Counted from the first letter of the stretch, positions 1 to 9,489 are shown. The stretch is DNA of 64,000 nucleotides from Paraktedonobacter sp035294465 (GCA_035294465.1 DATGKW010000136.1:8066-72065); one strand, 5' to 3'. Numbers and translations are program-made. Notes: a model not told the origin generated them from the letters alone.

Positions 1-994
1 ACGGGTCAAAAATACGCTGCTCAATCTCTGGAGAGATGCCGGGGCCGGTATCACCGACGCGGATTTCGACAAGCTGCTCATCGGCTGTACAAGTGATGGT
101 AATGCGCTTCTCCGGCATATCGGTAAGCGCGTCACGCGCGTTGGTGAGAAGATTGAGAAAGACTTGCTCCAACTGAATAGCATTGCCGATCACTACTACC
201 TCCTGATCAGGCATATGCGTCTGCACCTCGATCTGGCGCAGGCGCAATTGTTCCTGAATCAGCGAGATGGAGCTGAAAATGACCTGAGAGATGACCACCG
301 GCTCGTAACTCACCGGGGCTGCTCGCCCGAAAATACGCAGGTGCGAAATGATCTCGGTTGCCTTGCGTACCTGCTGCATGGCGCTGGAGAGCTCATGCAG
401 AATTTGCTCAGGAGCAGTTTCAGCCGAGCCCAGGGCGATGAGGTCCATAGCATTGCCAATAAACAGGCCGATATTATTTAAAGGGTTATTCAGTTCGTGA
501 GCAATACCAGTTGTCAGTTCACCCAGGGTCGCCAGTTTGCCAGCCTGAACCAGTTGTTCCTGCTTTTCGCGAAGCTCCTGCTCGCGCCTTTTTACCTCCT
601 CCGTTGTTTCTCGCAAGTCGCTCATAATGTGAATCATGGCCTTGCGGCTATTTTCCAGGCGCAGATTAGACTGATGGGAATCTTGTAAAATATGCATCAG
701 AGCCCGTCGAGAATTATCAAGACGCTCGGTCTGTTTTTCCAGCCTGCGGCGATCCTGCTCATAGTCGGCCAGAATATGAATCATGGCCTTGCGCTGATCA
801 TTGAGCTTGCGATTCATCGCATTCAGGTCGCTTAAAATATGCATCAAAGCCCGCCGGCGCTCTTCACTTTTTTGCACACTCCTTTCGAGCATCTGGGTTT
901 GCCGTTTTAACTCCAGATATTTTGCCTGAAGTTGTTCTGGGTCGAGCGTTGAAGGAGAAAGCATTTCCTCAAAAGGAACAGGTGCTTCGCTCAT
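1..994 (-). CDS. Sensor histidine kinase (partial, cut by window start)
   Basis: Soluble histidine kinase whose C-terminus lies beyond base 1; the visible part is about 331 residues. The H-box (IAHELNNPLN) puts the phospho-accepting His near residue 166, followed by an N-box (EQVFLNLLTNARDAL) and the start of the G1 box (DTGPGIS), so HisKA and HATPase_c domains are both present. Residues 20-150 are a long charged helix with no membrane segment. It carries four copies of a short A[LM][MI]HI[LM] motif at residues 49, 70, 98 and 119. The ATG at 994 overlaps the stop of the upstream PAS gene as ATGA, so the two are probably translationally coupled, with the PAS protein supplying sensory input. 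The partner response regulator is not visible. Confidence 0.9.
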   Translation of the reverse strand, partial: MSEAPVPFEEMLSPSTLDPEQLQAKYLELKRQTQMLERSVQKSEERRRALMHILSDLNAMNRKLNDQRKAMIHILADYEQDRRRLEKQTERLDNSRRALMHILQDSHQSNLRLENSRKAMIHIMSDLRETTEEVKRREQELREKQEQLVQAGKLATLGELTTGIAHELNNPLNNIGLFIGNAMDLIALGSAETAPEQILHELSSAMQQVRKATEIISHLRIFGRAAPVSYEPVVISQVIFSSISLIQEQLRLRQIEVQTHMPDQEVVVIGNAIQLEQVFLNLLTNARDALTDMPEKRITITCTADEQLVEIRVGDTGPGISPEIEQRIFDP

Positions 995-2307
995 GGATTT
1001 TGTCCCCGGTTGCCAGGATGCGGAGCGTACTTTGCCAGCTCGCGTCGCAGGTTTTCCACTTCTTTTTCGAGCGCGATCATTTTCAGTTCGCGACCGACCA
1101 CGACTTCCTCAAACTTTTCCAGATCCAGGATTTTCTCTTGAAGCTCAGCTTTGGATTCCTGAAGATCCCGCACAACTTTTTCATAAGCACGCATATCACG
1201 CAGGATACCAATTGCGCCAATGACTTTGCCATCGGTATCACGCAGAGCTGAGGCATTCAGCGTAGTGGGAATCACCTCGCCGGAGGCGCTGCGCGGATTG
1301 AGACGCGCATTGCGCGTGGCACCGCGCTCGATCACCTCACGCAGAGCCGCCAGAAACTCCCGCGTCTCCTCCGGGCTGATGAAGCGGGAAAGCGATTGTT
1401 CCAGTACCTCATCGGGGCGAAAGCCCAGTAGCTCGTAGACCGCATCATTCGCTTGCAAGATCTTGCCTTCCAGGTCTGAGACAAACACCGGGTCCGGCGC
1501 ATTTTTGATCAGGCTATCGGAATAGGCCAGGGCTTTGTCCAGTTCGCGCATATCACGCAGGATACCTATTGCGCCAATCACTTTGCCATCGGTATCACGC
1601 AGAGCTGAGGCATTCAGCGTAGTGGGAATCACCTCGCCGGAGGCGCTGCGCGGATTGAGACGCGCATTGCGCGTGACGCCGCGCTCGATCACCTCACGCA
1701 GAGCCGCCAGAAACTCCCGCGTCTCCTCCGGGCTGATGAAGCGGGAAAGCGATTGCTCCAGTACCTCATCGGGGCGAAAGCCCAGTAGCTCGTAGACCGC
1801 ATCATTCGCTTGCAAGATCTTGCCTTCCAGGTCTGAGACAAACACCGGGTCCGGCGCATTTTTGATCAGGCTATCGGCATACGCACGAGCTTTATCCAGT
1901 TCGCGCATATCACGCAGGATACCAATTGCACCAATGACCTTGCCAGCGGCATCACGCAAGGCTGAGGCGTTGAGGCTGGTGGGAATCACCTCGCCGGAGG
2001 CGCTGCGCGGATTGAGACGCGCATTGCGCGTGGCACCACGCTCGATCACCTCGCGCAGAGCTGCGGTGAATTCCCGCGTCTCTTCCGGGCTGATGAAACG
2101 GGAAAGCGATTGTTCCAGTACTTCATCGGTACGGAAACCCAGCAACTCATAGACTGCATCATTGGCCGAAAGAATCTTACCTTCCAGATCGGAGACAAAC
2201 ACCGGGTCCGGCGCGTTTTTGATGATAATATCGGCGTCGAGTGCTCCGCGTGCTCTTGTGTTTTGAAATGGGCGATGGGAAGCTGTCGAGAGAGACCGGT
2301 CGGTCAT
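991..2307 (-). CDS. Triple PAS-domain sensory protein
   Basis: 438-residue soluble protein made of three tandem PAS domains at about residues 29-147, 148-266 and 267-385. Each begins IKNAPDPVFV and contains NDAVYELLGF, and the repeat period is exactly 119 residues. A coiled coil follows at about 385-425. It has no enzymatic output domain, so it probably binds a ligand or oligomerises and passes the signal to the histidine kinase it overlaps by 4 bp. The ATG at 2307 has a good ribosome-binding site (GGAGG, 8 nt spacing). The repeats are nearly identical at DNA level, pointing to recent duplication or gene conversion. The ligand cannot be told from sequence. Confidence 0.9.
   Translation of the reverse strand: MTDRSLSTASHRPFQNTRARGALDADIIIKNAPDPVFVSDLEGKILSANDAVYELLGFRTDEVLEQSLSRFISPEETREFTAALREVIERGATRNARLNPRSASGEVIPTSLNASALRDAAGKVIGAIGILRDMRELDKARAYADSLIKNAPDPVFVSDLEGKILQANDAVYELLGFRPDEVLEQSLSRFISPEETREFLAALREVIERGVTRNARLNPRSASGEVIPTTLNASALRDTDGKVIGAIGILRDMRELDKALAYSDSLIKNAPDPVFVSDLEGKILQANDAVYELLGFRPDEVLEQSLSRFISPEETREFLAALREVIERGATRNARLNPRSASGEVIPTTLNASALRDTDGKVIGAIGILRDMRAYEKVVRDLQESKAELQEKILDLEKFEEVVVGRELKMIALEKEVENLRRELAKYAPHPGNRGQNP
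1153..2223 (-). repeat. Three tandem 357-bp PAS-coding repeats
   Basis: Direct repeats inside the PAS gene, at about 1153-1509, 1510-1866 and 1867-2223. Period was measured by matching the same string near 1499 and 1856, 357 bp apart. The two downstream copies are almost base-for-base identical over long stretches (for example around 1420-1525 and 1777-1880); the first-translated copy is more diverged. Confidence 0.9.
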
Positions 2308-2478
2308 GGGAAAACCCTCCTATGCGCGCTTACGAAAGCCCGCCCTAGTCACCTAATCCACAATCAAGACAGAGTATTTAAGAGTGCGCTAGAAAAGCTA
2401 TATTCCAGTTTACCACATTTTCAGCCAAAAGCAGATACATACTCGTTTCAAATATTCAGCCTTGAAAGAGAAAGTACA
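2308..2478. other. Intergenic spacer before the PAS/kinase pair
   Basis: 171-bp spacer between the end of pyrF and the start of the PAS gene, both on the minus strand. It should contain the promoter for the PAS/kinase pair and the pyrF terminator, but I see no consensus -35/-10 pair and no strong hairpin with a T-run. Confidence 0.4.
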
Positions 2479-3336
2479 TTACACGCCTGGTTTCTCATTA
2501 TTTCCCCGGAGAAGCACGCGATTCATTTCGTCACGAAACGTTCGGGCCATACAGCCAGCCGCCATTGCATAGTGTGTATCAGAGCTGGCATAAAGTATTG
2601 CTCGCGAGGCGGAGATTATCGCGCGTTCTCCGTGTGCATCGACAGCAACAGGTGCAATTGCTGACAGGTCGCCCCCCTGCGCTCCAATGCCGGGGACAAG
2701 GATCGGCAGGTCAGGGCAGAGCGCGCGGATCGTCTTGAGTTCGCGGGGATAGGTTGCACCCACAACCAGACCACAATTGCTCGCTCTGTTCCAGGTCTGC
2801 ACACGCCGGGCAACGACCTGATAAAGCGGCCTGGTCTGGCCGTCGGCATCCTGAACAACCAGATCCTGAAAATCGCTCCCGCCGGAGTTGGAGGTCCGAC
2901 AAAGCAGCAACACACCCCTGTCGCTATAGGCCAGGAAAGGTTCGACTGCGTCATATCCCAGATAGGGATTGACGGTCACGGCATCGAAGCCATACGTCTC
3001 GAAAAACGCGGCGGCATAGTTGCGAGCGGTATTGCCAATATCGCCTCGTTTGGCATCCGCGATCACCGGAATATGTGCAGGAATAGCGCGTACTATCTCC
3101 TGCAAGGCCGCCATACCAGCAGGACCCAGGACTTCAAAGAAGGCCAGATTGGGCTTGAAGGCAGAAACGTAGGACGCAGTTTCCTCGATGATGGTCCGGC
3201 AGAACTGGACGACGGCCTTCTCAATTGGCAGGGCGCGCAGTTCTGTGGGCAGACGCGCCGGCTCTGGATCGAGTCCCACACAGAGTAGCGAATGATTTTG
3301 CCGTTCAGCTGCCAACAGCTTTTCCAGAAAACTCAT
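2479..3336 (-). CDS. pyrF: Orotidine 5'-phosphate decarboxylase
   Basis: Cytosolic enzyme converting OMP to UMP, the last step of de novo pyrimidine synthesis. At 285 residues with the DAKRGDIGNTA active-site motif it fits the longer PyrF type found in actinobacteria and relatives. The motif FKPNLAFFE near residue 62 and the phosphate-binding VPGIGAQGG segment near 218 agree. The ATG at 3336 has GGAGAGG just upstream. It lies 14 bp after pyrE in a FKBP-pyrE-pyrF operon. All catalytic Lys/Asp positions of the DxKxxD core are present. Confidence 0.95.
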   Translation of the reverse strand: MSFLEKLLAAERQNHSLLCVGLDPEPARLPTELRALPIEKAVVQFCRTIIEETASYVSAFKPNLAFFEVLGPAGMAALQEIVRAIPAHIPVIADAKRGDIGNTARNYAAAFFETYGFDAVTVNPYLGYDAVEPFLAYSDRGVLLLCRTSNSGGSDFQDLVVQDADGQTRPLYQVVARRVQTWNRASNCGLVVGATYPRELKTIRALCPDLPILVPGIGAQGGDLSAIAPVAVDAHGERAIISASRAILYASSDTHYAMAAGCMARTFRDEMNRVLLRGNNEKPGV

Positions 3337-3350
3337 TGCTCTTTCCTCTC

Positions 3351-3944
3351 CTATGACTGCTCGGACACCTTGCGCGTACCCGGCTTCACCAGCGGAAGTC
3401 CCGCTCGGCAGAGCGGACAGTCAGCAGGTTCATATGAGCGTGCAGCAACGCTGAACAGGGCATGGCAGGGGATACCAAACTGCTCGCGGGCCCGGTTCTG
3501 ACTGCGATCAATCAGCACTTCAATTCCCACTATTTCTGGTTGATACACCTTGATAGCCTGCAGGGTCTCGCGCAATGAAAGCCCGGTGGTCAGCACATCA
3601 TCGACCACCAGTACGCGTTCGCTAGGCTGGAGCACAAAGCCCCGGCGCAGTTCACGCCCTCCCTGAGCAGCAGGTTCGGCGATCATACAGCGAACACCTA
3701 GCTGGCGTCCAACCTCCTGCGCCAGTAATCCGCCACCCGTCGTGGGCCCGACTACAACCGCGACCTGCCAGTTACGATAGCGTTGCGCGATCTGCCCACA
3801 GAGCTGTTCGGTTACGTGTGGATATTCGAAGATACGAAATTTTTCCCAATATTCGTCGCTATGGCGCCCAGAACTGAGCAGGAAGTGACCACGCGCGACT
3901 ACTCCCAGTTTTTGGAAAAGCCGCAGTATCTCATCTGAACTCAT
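3351..3944 (-). CDS. pyrE: Orotate phosphoribosyltransferase
   Basis: 197-residue type I phosphoribosyltransferase that joins orotate to PRPP to give OMP, feeding the adjacent pyrF. The PRPP-binding loop VLVVDDVLTTGLSL is intact, and the upstream VVGPTTGGGLLAQEV segment matches the family. The C-terminal tail has a CPLC pair seen in some bacterial PyrE. The ATG overlaps the TGA of the FKBP gene by 4 bp, so translation is probably coupled. No pyrimidine attenuator was recognised upstream. Confidence 0.95.
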   Translation of the reverse strand: MSSDEILRLFQKLGVVARGHFLLSSGRHSDEYWEKFRIFEYPHVTEQLCGQIAQRYRNWQVAVVVGPTTGGGLLAQEVGRQLGVRCMIAEPAAQGGRELRRGFVLQPSERVLVVDDVLTTGLSLRETLQAIKVYQPEIVGIEVLIDRSQNRAREQFGIPCHALFSVAARSYEPADCPLCRAGLPLVKPGTRKVSEQS

Positions 3945-4705
3945 GATTTGATCGAGATCACCTGAACATCAAAGATCAGGTTGGAATTTGCCGGGATCGG
4001 GCCGGAGCTCTGAGAGCCATATCCAAGGGCCGCAGGGATATACAGACGGCGAATCCCACCAGCCTTCATACCAACCACGCCCTCGTCCCAGCCCTTAATT
4101 ACCTGGCCCTTGCCAAGCGTGAACGGGAAAGGCGCTGGAGGCACGGTATTTCCACTCTCGTCCTGGTGGCTATTGTACGAGCTATCGAACTCCTTGCAGG
4201 TACTGGCCAGCCAGCCGGTATAGTTAACAGTCACGGTATCGCCATCTTTTGCTGCCGGGCCGGTGCCAACTTTCATATCAACGTATTTCAAACCATCCTT
4301 CAAAGTTACCGGTGTTCCTGAAATCTCTGGAGCGGTGCTTGGACCAGCTTTAGGTGTTGCGGTTGCGGTATAAATTGAAGGAATCGCAGGAGCGCCTGGT
4401 GTGACGAAACAATCCCTGGTCACGGCGGTTGCAGTCGCATGGGCCGACGCATTGGCGGTTGCAGTCGCATGCATGCTGGCAAGCGCGGCCTGCTGGGTAC
4501 TATAATTCTGGAACATAATCGCGCCGGTAATGCCAGCAGCAATGAGCAGAACCGCCGCTATAGAGGACCAGATAATCCGCTGTCTTTTCCGGCGGCGAGC
4601 CAGGCGCTGCATACGTTCCTGCTGGCGCTGGCCTGGACGATAGGTTTTCTGTACTGGCTTCGGAGCATTTTCCGATGCATTCCGTCCATTCACGGTTTGC
4701 GGCAT
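3941..4705 (-). CDS. Membrane-anchored FKBP-type peptidyl-prolyl cis-trans isomerase
   Basis: 254 residues. A basic cytoplasmic N-terminus is followed by one membrane segment (about residues 42-64) and a Thr/Ala-rich linker. The C-terminal FKBP domain (about 140-254) has VTVNYTGWLAS, GKGQVIKGWDEGVVGMK, RRLYIPAALGYG and FDVQVISI. The enzyme should catalyse prolyl isomerisation of proteins outside the membrane. It is the first gene of the operon with pyrE and pyrF, overlapping pyrE by 4 bp; the functional link to pyrimidine synthesis is unclear and may only reflect shared transcription. It diverges from the tricorn-like gene. Confidence 0.92.
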   Translation of the reverse strand: MPQTVNGRNASENAPKPVQKTYRPGQRQQERMQRLARRRKRQRIIWSSIAAVLLIAAGITGAIMFQNYSTQQAALASMHATATANASAHATATAVTRDCFVTPGAPAIPSIYTATATPKAGPSTAPEISGTPVTLKDGLKYVDMKVGTGPAAKDGDTVTVNYTGWLASTCKEFDSSYNSHQDESGNTVPPAPFPFTLGKGQVIKGWDEGVVGMKAGGIRRLYIPAALGYGSQSSGPIPANSNLIFDVQVISIKS

Positions 4706-4895
4706 AACTTACGACTCTCCTCATAAGATCTGGATGAAGGTTTCCCAATTGCAAGGAGAGGGTACCATTACCGGCTCATTCTGGCAAGAGGTTATAGCCA
4801 GAGATGTCTCGCCAGCCACGAGCGTATCCACTCCCCACCCACAATTGCTTCCCCGCGCCCCGCGGTATGGAAAGCAGATCCACTCCAGATTGTCG

Positions 4896-4904
4896 TGATA
4901 TAAT
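4896..4904 (+). promoter_or_regulatory. Extended -10 promoter for the tricorn-like gene
   Basis: TGATATAAT is a perfect -10 hexamer (4899-4904) preceded by the TG of an extended -10. No good -35 is present 17 bp upstream, as is usual for extended -10 promoters. It lies 43 bp before the start codon at 4948, and a GAAAGGGAGA ribosome site sits at 4931-4940. Confidence 0.6.
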
Positions 4905-4947
4905 AGAGTGCAATCGCGAGAAAAAAGGCAGAAAGGGAGAAAAATTT

Positions 4948-7900
4948 ATGCCATTCCAGGGATATATACGCTTCCCCACTATTTACCAGGATTCGATAGT
5001 ATTCGTAGCCGAAGATGATCTCTGGTTAGTCACAGATACAGGGGGACGAGCAGAACGGCTGACTGCGGGAATAGCGGAAGTAAAAACTCCCTGCTTCTCG
5101 CCTGATGGCCAGCAACTGGCTTTTGTGGGAGAGGCCGAGGGAACAGAAGAGGTCTATTTCATGCCCGGCCTGGGCGAAGAAGCTACTCGCCTGACTTTTC
5201 AATCCGCTTCGTGCAGAATTGCCGGCTGGTCGCCCGGCGGCGACCAGATTCTTTTTGCCAGCAGCGCTGGGCATTTTGATCCACGTGCTCAGGCTCTCTA
5301 CACGCTCAACCCCCAGGGAGGATTGCCTACTCTATTGCCTTATGGGCAGGCAAACGCTATCGCGTATGGGCCGCAGGGGGAAATAGTAATTGGGCGCAAT
5401 ATCGGCGAACCCGCTCACTGGAAACGCTACAGGGGAGGCAGAACTGGCCAGATCTGGTGCGATGTCTCAGGAAACGGCCAGTTCCAGCGCCTGGTACAGA
5501 TAGAGGGCAACCTGGCCAGTCCTTGCTGGCTAGGCGAGCGCATTTACTTTATCTCCGACCACGAGGGTATCGGCAACATTTATTCCTGTACGCCCGGCGG
5601 CGAAGACCTGCGCCGGCATACTGCGCACCAGGATTTCTATGTACGCAACCTGAGCAGCGATGGAAGGCGCATCGTCTACCACTCTGGTGGGGATCTTTAC
5701 CTCTTCGATCCTGCTGGCAACGAGGCCAGACGCGTTGAGGTCACGCTGCCAAGCACGCGGACTCAACGCAGCCGGAAATTCGTTTCGGCCAGCTCCTACC
5801 TGGACACGTGGAAGCTTCATCCCCAGGGTTATGCGGTGGCTCTCACTACTCGCGGCAAAGCTTTCACCCTGGCAAACTGGGAAGGGCCAGTTCTGCAACA
5901 TGGTGAACCCGATGGTGTGCGTTATCGCCATCTCACCTGGCTCAACGACGGCAAACGCCTGCTCGCCAGCCACGATGCCGGCGGACAGGAAGGCTTGATC
6001 CTCTTTCACCCTGAAGAGGCTAGCGAGCCGCGCACATTTCCCGATCTGGATCTGGGACGCGTGCTGGATCTAGAAGTCTCACCGGTTGAGGACAGGGTCG
6101 CGCTGACCAACCATCGCCAGGAAATGATGCTGGTGGATCTACAAGCGGGCAGCGCCCAGGTGATTGATAAAAGCCTCAACGGGCACATCCATGACCTGGC
6201 CTGGGCACCCGATGGCAAATGGCTGGCCTACAGCTTCCCCTCTACGGTGGAGAAAAGAGCCATCAAGCTCTGTAATATAGAGAGCCAGGAAACCTACTTC
6301 GCCACTGACCCAGTTTTCCGCGATTGGGGACCAGCTTTCGATCCAGAAGGGAAATATCTCTACTTTATCGGTGCGCGCATCTTCCATGCCGTGCGCGACA
6401 ATCTTCACTTTGACCTTGGTTTCCCCGGAGGCGAGAAGCCCTACGCTATTATGCTGCAGCGCAATCTGCGTTCTCCGTTTATCCCGGAACCCAAAGCCCT
6501 TGCGGAAAAAGACAGGAATGAGGAGAAGCCGCAGAATGGATCAAACGATGCGAAGGCGGGCGAACAGGAGCAAGGCGAGGCAGGCGAGCAAGAGAAAAAG
6601 ACTGACGTGGTGGTTGATCTGGAGGGCATTACCGAACGCGTTGTTCCTTTCCCCGTCACGGATGGCCGCTACAGCAAAGTTGTTGGATTGAAAGGCAAGG
6701 CTCTTTTGCTGTCATTCCAGCGCGATTATACAGAACGCCCGCCATCGGAAGAAGCCCAGCCGGGCGGCAAAATCGAGTGCTTTGATTTCGAGACCAATAA
6801 AGTTGAGTGGAGCATCGATGGAGTCAGCAGTTTCGATCTTTCCAGAGACGCGAAGACGCTGATTTATCGCAAATTTCGCCGCCTGCGCGTCCTCAAGGCC
6901 GGTGAAAAGCCAAAGGATAACAGCGAACGAGCCGGACGGGAGAGCGGCTGGCTTGACCTGGATCGTGTGAAAGTCTCAGTGAACCCGGCGGCAGAATGGC
7001 GGCAGATGTTCGCCGAAGCCTGGCGGCTCCAGCGAGAGTATTTCTGGACCGAAGATATGTCTGGCGTACCCTGGCCTTCTGTCTACGAGCAGTATGCCCC
7101 ACTGGTCGAACGTGTAGGCTCGCGGGACGAGCTGTCTGACCTTTTCTGGGAGATTCAGGGCGAACTGGGAACTTCACATGCCTACGAAAGCGCTGGCGAT
7201 TATCGCCATCATCCCTACTATCACCAGGGCTTACTAGGCGTTGATTGGGCCTACGACGCGGAGACGCAGCGTTACCGGATCGCACATATCATCAAAGGCG
7301 ATCCGTCGGATCCGGAAGCCACTTCACCGCTGAACTCGCCGGGACTCAATATTCAGGAGGGCGACGCGGTACTGGCCATCAACGGACGGCGCCTGGAGGC
7401 GGGCCAGACACCGCACTCTCTGCTGGTAAACCAGGCGGGCCAGGAGGTTCAGCTTGTGGTTGAAACGGCAGCCAGCAAAGAGACACGTATTGTAACCGTC
7501 AAGGCGCTAAGAAGCGAACGGACAGCCCGTTACCGCGAATGGGTGGAAGAGAATCGCCGGAGAGTCCACACCCTCTCAGATGGACGCGTGGGCTATCTGC
7601 ACATCCCCGACATGGGGAACGACGGCTTTGCTGAATTCTATCGCGGCTTTCTGGTCGAGTATAACGCACCTGGTCTGATTGTTGATGTGCGCTGGAATCG
7701 CGGTGGCAATATCTCAAGCCTGCTGCTACAAAAACTGGCCCAGAGACGCCTGGGCTACGTCCTGGATCGCTGGTTCCAGCCACAGGGCTATCCTCACGAA
7801 ACGCCGGCCGGCCCGCTGGTTGCATTAGGCGATGAACATACAGCTTCAGACGGCGACCTGTTCAGCCATAGCTTTAAGCTGATGGGTCTGGGACCGCTGA

Positions 7901-8205
7901 TAGGCACACGCACCTGGGGCGGCGTCGTTGGTATCAGATACTCTTATCCACTGGTTGACGGCACACGCACCACCCAACCGACTGCCGCTCACTGGTTCAA
8001 AGACATCGGCTGGAACCTGGAAAACCATGGGACTGATCCCAACATCGAAATCGAGATTACTCCCCAGGATTATGTCAACCAGAAAGACCCACAATTGGAA
8101 CGCGCGGTTGAAGAGTGTTTGAAACTGATTGAGAGCTACCCGGGTCTGCCGGAACCTGGAGAACGGCCCAGGACGGCGAGAACGAGCCAGGAAGCGCCGT
8201 CATAG
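4948..8205 (+). CDS. Tricorn protease homologue (S41-family)
   Basis: 1085-residue homologue of tricorn, the large self-compartmentalising peptidase that degrades peptides released by the proteasome. The N-terminal half is beta-propeller (repeated PDG and W/F-D blades). An acidic low-complexity insert (about 515-550) precedes a PDZ domain (about 755-840) and a C-terminal S41 protease domain. Candidate active-site residues fall close to tricorn numbering: Ser743-His744 (GTSHAYE), nucleophile Ser967-Asp968 (TASDGD) and Glu1025 (NLENHG). The start at 4948 is chosen over an upstream in-frame ATG because it has a ribosome site, begins at the conserved MPFQGYIRFP and lies downstream of the promoter. 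The 3' end overlaps the opposing amidohydrolase by 6 bp. Confidence 0.93.
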   Translation: MPFQGYIRFPTIYQDSIVFVAEDDLWLVTDTGGRAERLTAGIAEVKTPCFSPDGQQLAFVGEAEGTEEVYFMPGLGEEATRLTFQSASCRIAGWSPGGDQILFASSAGHFDPRAQALYTLNPQGGLPTLLPYGQANAIAYGPQGEIVIGRNIGEPAHWKRYRGGRTGQIWCDVSGNGQFQRLVQIEGNLASPCWLGERIYFISDHEGIGNIYSCTPGGEDLRRHTAHQDFYVRNLSSDGRRIVYHSGGDLYLFDPAGNEARRVEVTLPSTRTQRSRKFVSASSYLDTWKLHPQGYAVALTTRGKAFTLANWEGPVLQHGEPDGVRYRHLTWLNDGKRLLASHDAGGQEGLILFHPEEASEPRTFPDLDLGRVLDLEVSPVEDRVALTNHRQEMMLVDLQAGSAQVIDKSLNGHIHDLAWAPDGKWLAYSFPSTVEKRAIKLCNIESQETYFATDPVFRDWGPAFDPEGKYLYFIGARIFHAVRDNLHFDLGFPGGEKPYAIMLQRNLRSPFIPEPKALAEKDRNEEKPQNGSNDAKAGEQEQGEAGEQEKKTDVVVDLEGITERVVPFPVTDGRYSKVVGLKGKALLLSFQRDYTERPPSEEAQPGGKIECFDFETNKVEWSIDGVSSFDLSRDAKTLIYRKFRRLRVLKAGEKPKDNSERAGRESGWLDLDRVKVSVNPAAEWRQMFAEAWRLQREYFWTEDMSGVPWPSVYEQYAPLVERVGSRDELSDLFWEIQGELGTSHAYESAGDYRHHPYYHQGLLGVDWAYDAETQRYRIAHIIKGDPSDPEATSPLNSPGLNIQEGDAVLAINGRRLEAGQTPHSLLVNQAGQEVQLVVETAASKETRIVTVKALRSERTARYREWVEENRRRVHTLSDGRVGYLHIPDMGNDGFAEFYRGFLVEYNAPGLIVDVRWNRGGNISSLLLQKLAQRRLGYVLDRWFQPQGYPHETPAGPLVALGDEHTASDGDLFSHSFKLMGLGPLIGTRTWGGVVGIRYSYPLVDGTRTTQPTAAHWFKDIGWNLENHGTDPNIEIEITPQDYVNQKDPQLERAVEECLKLIESYPGLPEPGERPRTARTSQEAPS

Positions 8206-9489
8206 TGCAATTCTACGACCCTGTACCCACGTGCCTGCGATCACATCGGCAGAGGTGCCGAAGAACAGCACATCCAGTAGATCCTCGCTTGTCCAGCCAG
8301 CTAGCGAGAGATGGTTAAGGTTGAGCGCAACAAAATCAGCGGGCTGGCCCACAGCAATCTCACCACCCGCGAGGCCCAGCGCTCGCGCACCATTTTTCGT
8401 ACCCATAGCGAGCAGCTGCGGGCCAGGCGAGGTCTGTTCGTCGGCGACAAGCACGCGGCGGCGCTGATAACGCATGCGCGCGCTATATTCGGCCCAACGC
8501 AACTCCTCTATCGGGTCCAGGCGCGTATTACTATCGGCCCCAATAGCCAGTGGAATGTCGGCAGCGAGCAGTTCAGCGTAGGGTGCAATCCCATCGCCAA
8601 GATCGCCCTCGGTGGTGGGGCAAAGACAGATGGTGCTGCCGGAACGAGCCAGCAGCTCAATCTCTGCCGCACTGGCATGAGTAGCGTGTACGATTGTAGT
8701 CAGTTCATGCAATGCGTCATACCGCTCCAACAATTCGATAGGCGTGCAGCCACACGCAGCGCGGGTCTGCTCGATCTCGGCAACCTGCTCATCGGCATGC
8801 ACATGCAGGGGAAGTCGATGTGCGCGGCTATATTGAGCGATTGCGCGGAACCAGCTTTCGGGTACGGCGCGTACCGAATGAGGCGCCACCCCGACGTGTA
8901 CGCCGGTCTTGCGCAGCGCCTCCACGCGCTCCAGGTAGGCTGCAACCGAGGCATCGCAGAAACGGCGCTGCTTCTCTTCTGGCGGCCGGTCAAAGCCACT
9001 CCTGGCATATGCAGTCATCAGCAACACCACGCGAATGCCAGCCTCGCGTCCCGCCTGCAAGATCGCCTCGGACATGGCGTTGGGATTGGCATAGGGACGC
9101 CCGCCGGGCTGGTGATGAACATAATGAAACTCGCCCACTGTGGTATAGCCGGCCGCCAGCATTTCGCGATAGGCAGACAGGGCATTGGTATAAAGCAAAT
9201 CAGGATCAAGGCGGTTCGCCTCAGCATACATCGCGCGTCGCCAGGTCCAGAATGTATCCTGCTGCGAGAGCGGTCTATGGGTATGCCCACGCAGCGCCCT
9301 CTGAAACACATGGCTATGCGTATTCACAAAGCCCGGCAACAGCGCCACGCCGGGTAAGGGATCGGTAACGGGCGAATCAGGAGTGCGAGGCGCAATCTCG
9401 CTGATAGAGCCATCATCTGAAATGGCCACAACCATATTAGCTTCGAGGCCGACGGGAGTGTAGATATAATCGGGCGCGAGAGATCGCAT
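8200..9489 (-). CDS. HutF-like formimidoylglutamate deiminase / amidohydrolase
   Basis: Metal-dependent amidohydrolase (TIM barrel) of 429 residues most like HutF, which deaminates N-formimino-L-glutamate in histidine breakdown. It has NTHSHVFQRALRG, DTFWTWRRAMY, AGYTTVGEFHYVHH, HVHADEQ, IVHATHAS and IGADSN, which include the expected zinc ligands. No other hut genes are nearby, so the substrate is inferred and a related deaminase is possible. The ATG at 9489 has AGGTGAG at proper spacing; an upstream TTG at 9510 has none. The upstream methyltransferase ends 28 bp away. Confidence 0.8.
   Translation of the reverse strand: MRSLAPDYIYTPVGLEANMVVAISDDGSISEIAPRTPDSPVTDPLPGVALLPGFVNTHSHVFQRALRGHTHRPLSQQDTFWTWRRAMYAEANRLDPDLLYTNALSAYREMLAAGYTTVGEFHYVHHQPGGRPYANPNAMSEAILQAGREAGIRVVLLMTAYARSGFDRPPEEKQRRFCDASVAAYLERVEALRKTGVHVGVAPHSVRAVPESWFRAIAQYSRAHRLPLHVHADEQVAEIEQTRAACGCTPIELLERYDALHELTTIVHATHASAAEIELLARSGSTICLCPTTEGDLGDGIAPYAELLAADIPLAIGADSNTRLDPIEELRWAEYSARMRYQRRRVLVADEQTSPGPQLLAMGTKNGARALGLAGGEIAVGQPADFVALNLNHLSLAGWTSEDLLDVLFFGTSADVIAGTWVQGRRIAL

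Noticed and set aside
1153..2223. Regular repeats considered as a CRISPR array
   Set aside because: Unit is 357 bp, fully coding and encodes PAS domains; there are no spacers.
2110..2664. 184-codon plus-strand frame spanning the PAS/pyrF spacer
   Set aside because: Overlaps two well-supported minus-strand genes and has no recognisable domain.
8311..9357. 348-codon plus-strand frame opposite the HutF-like gene
   Set aside because: Antisense to conserved metal-ligand motifs of the amidohydrolase; no own motifs.
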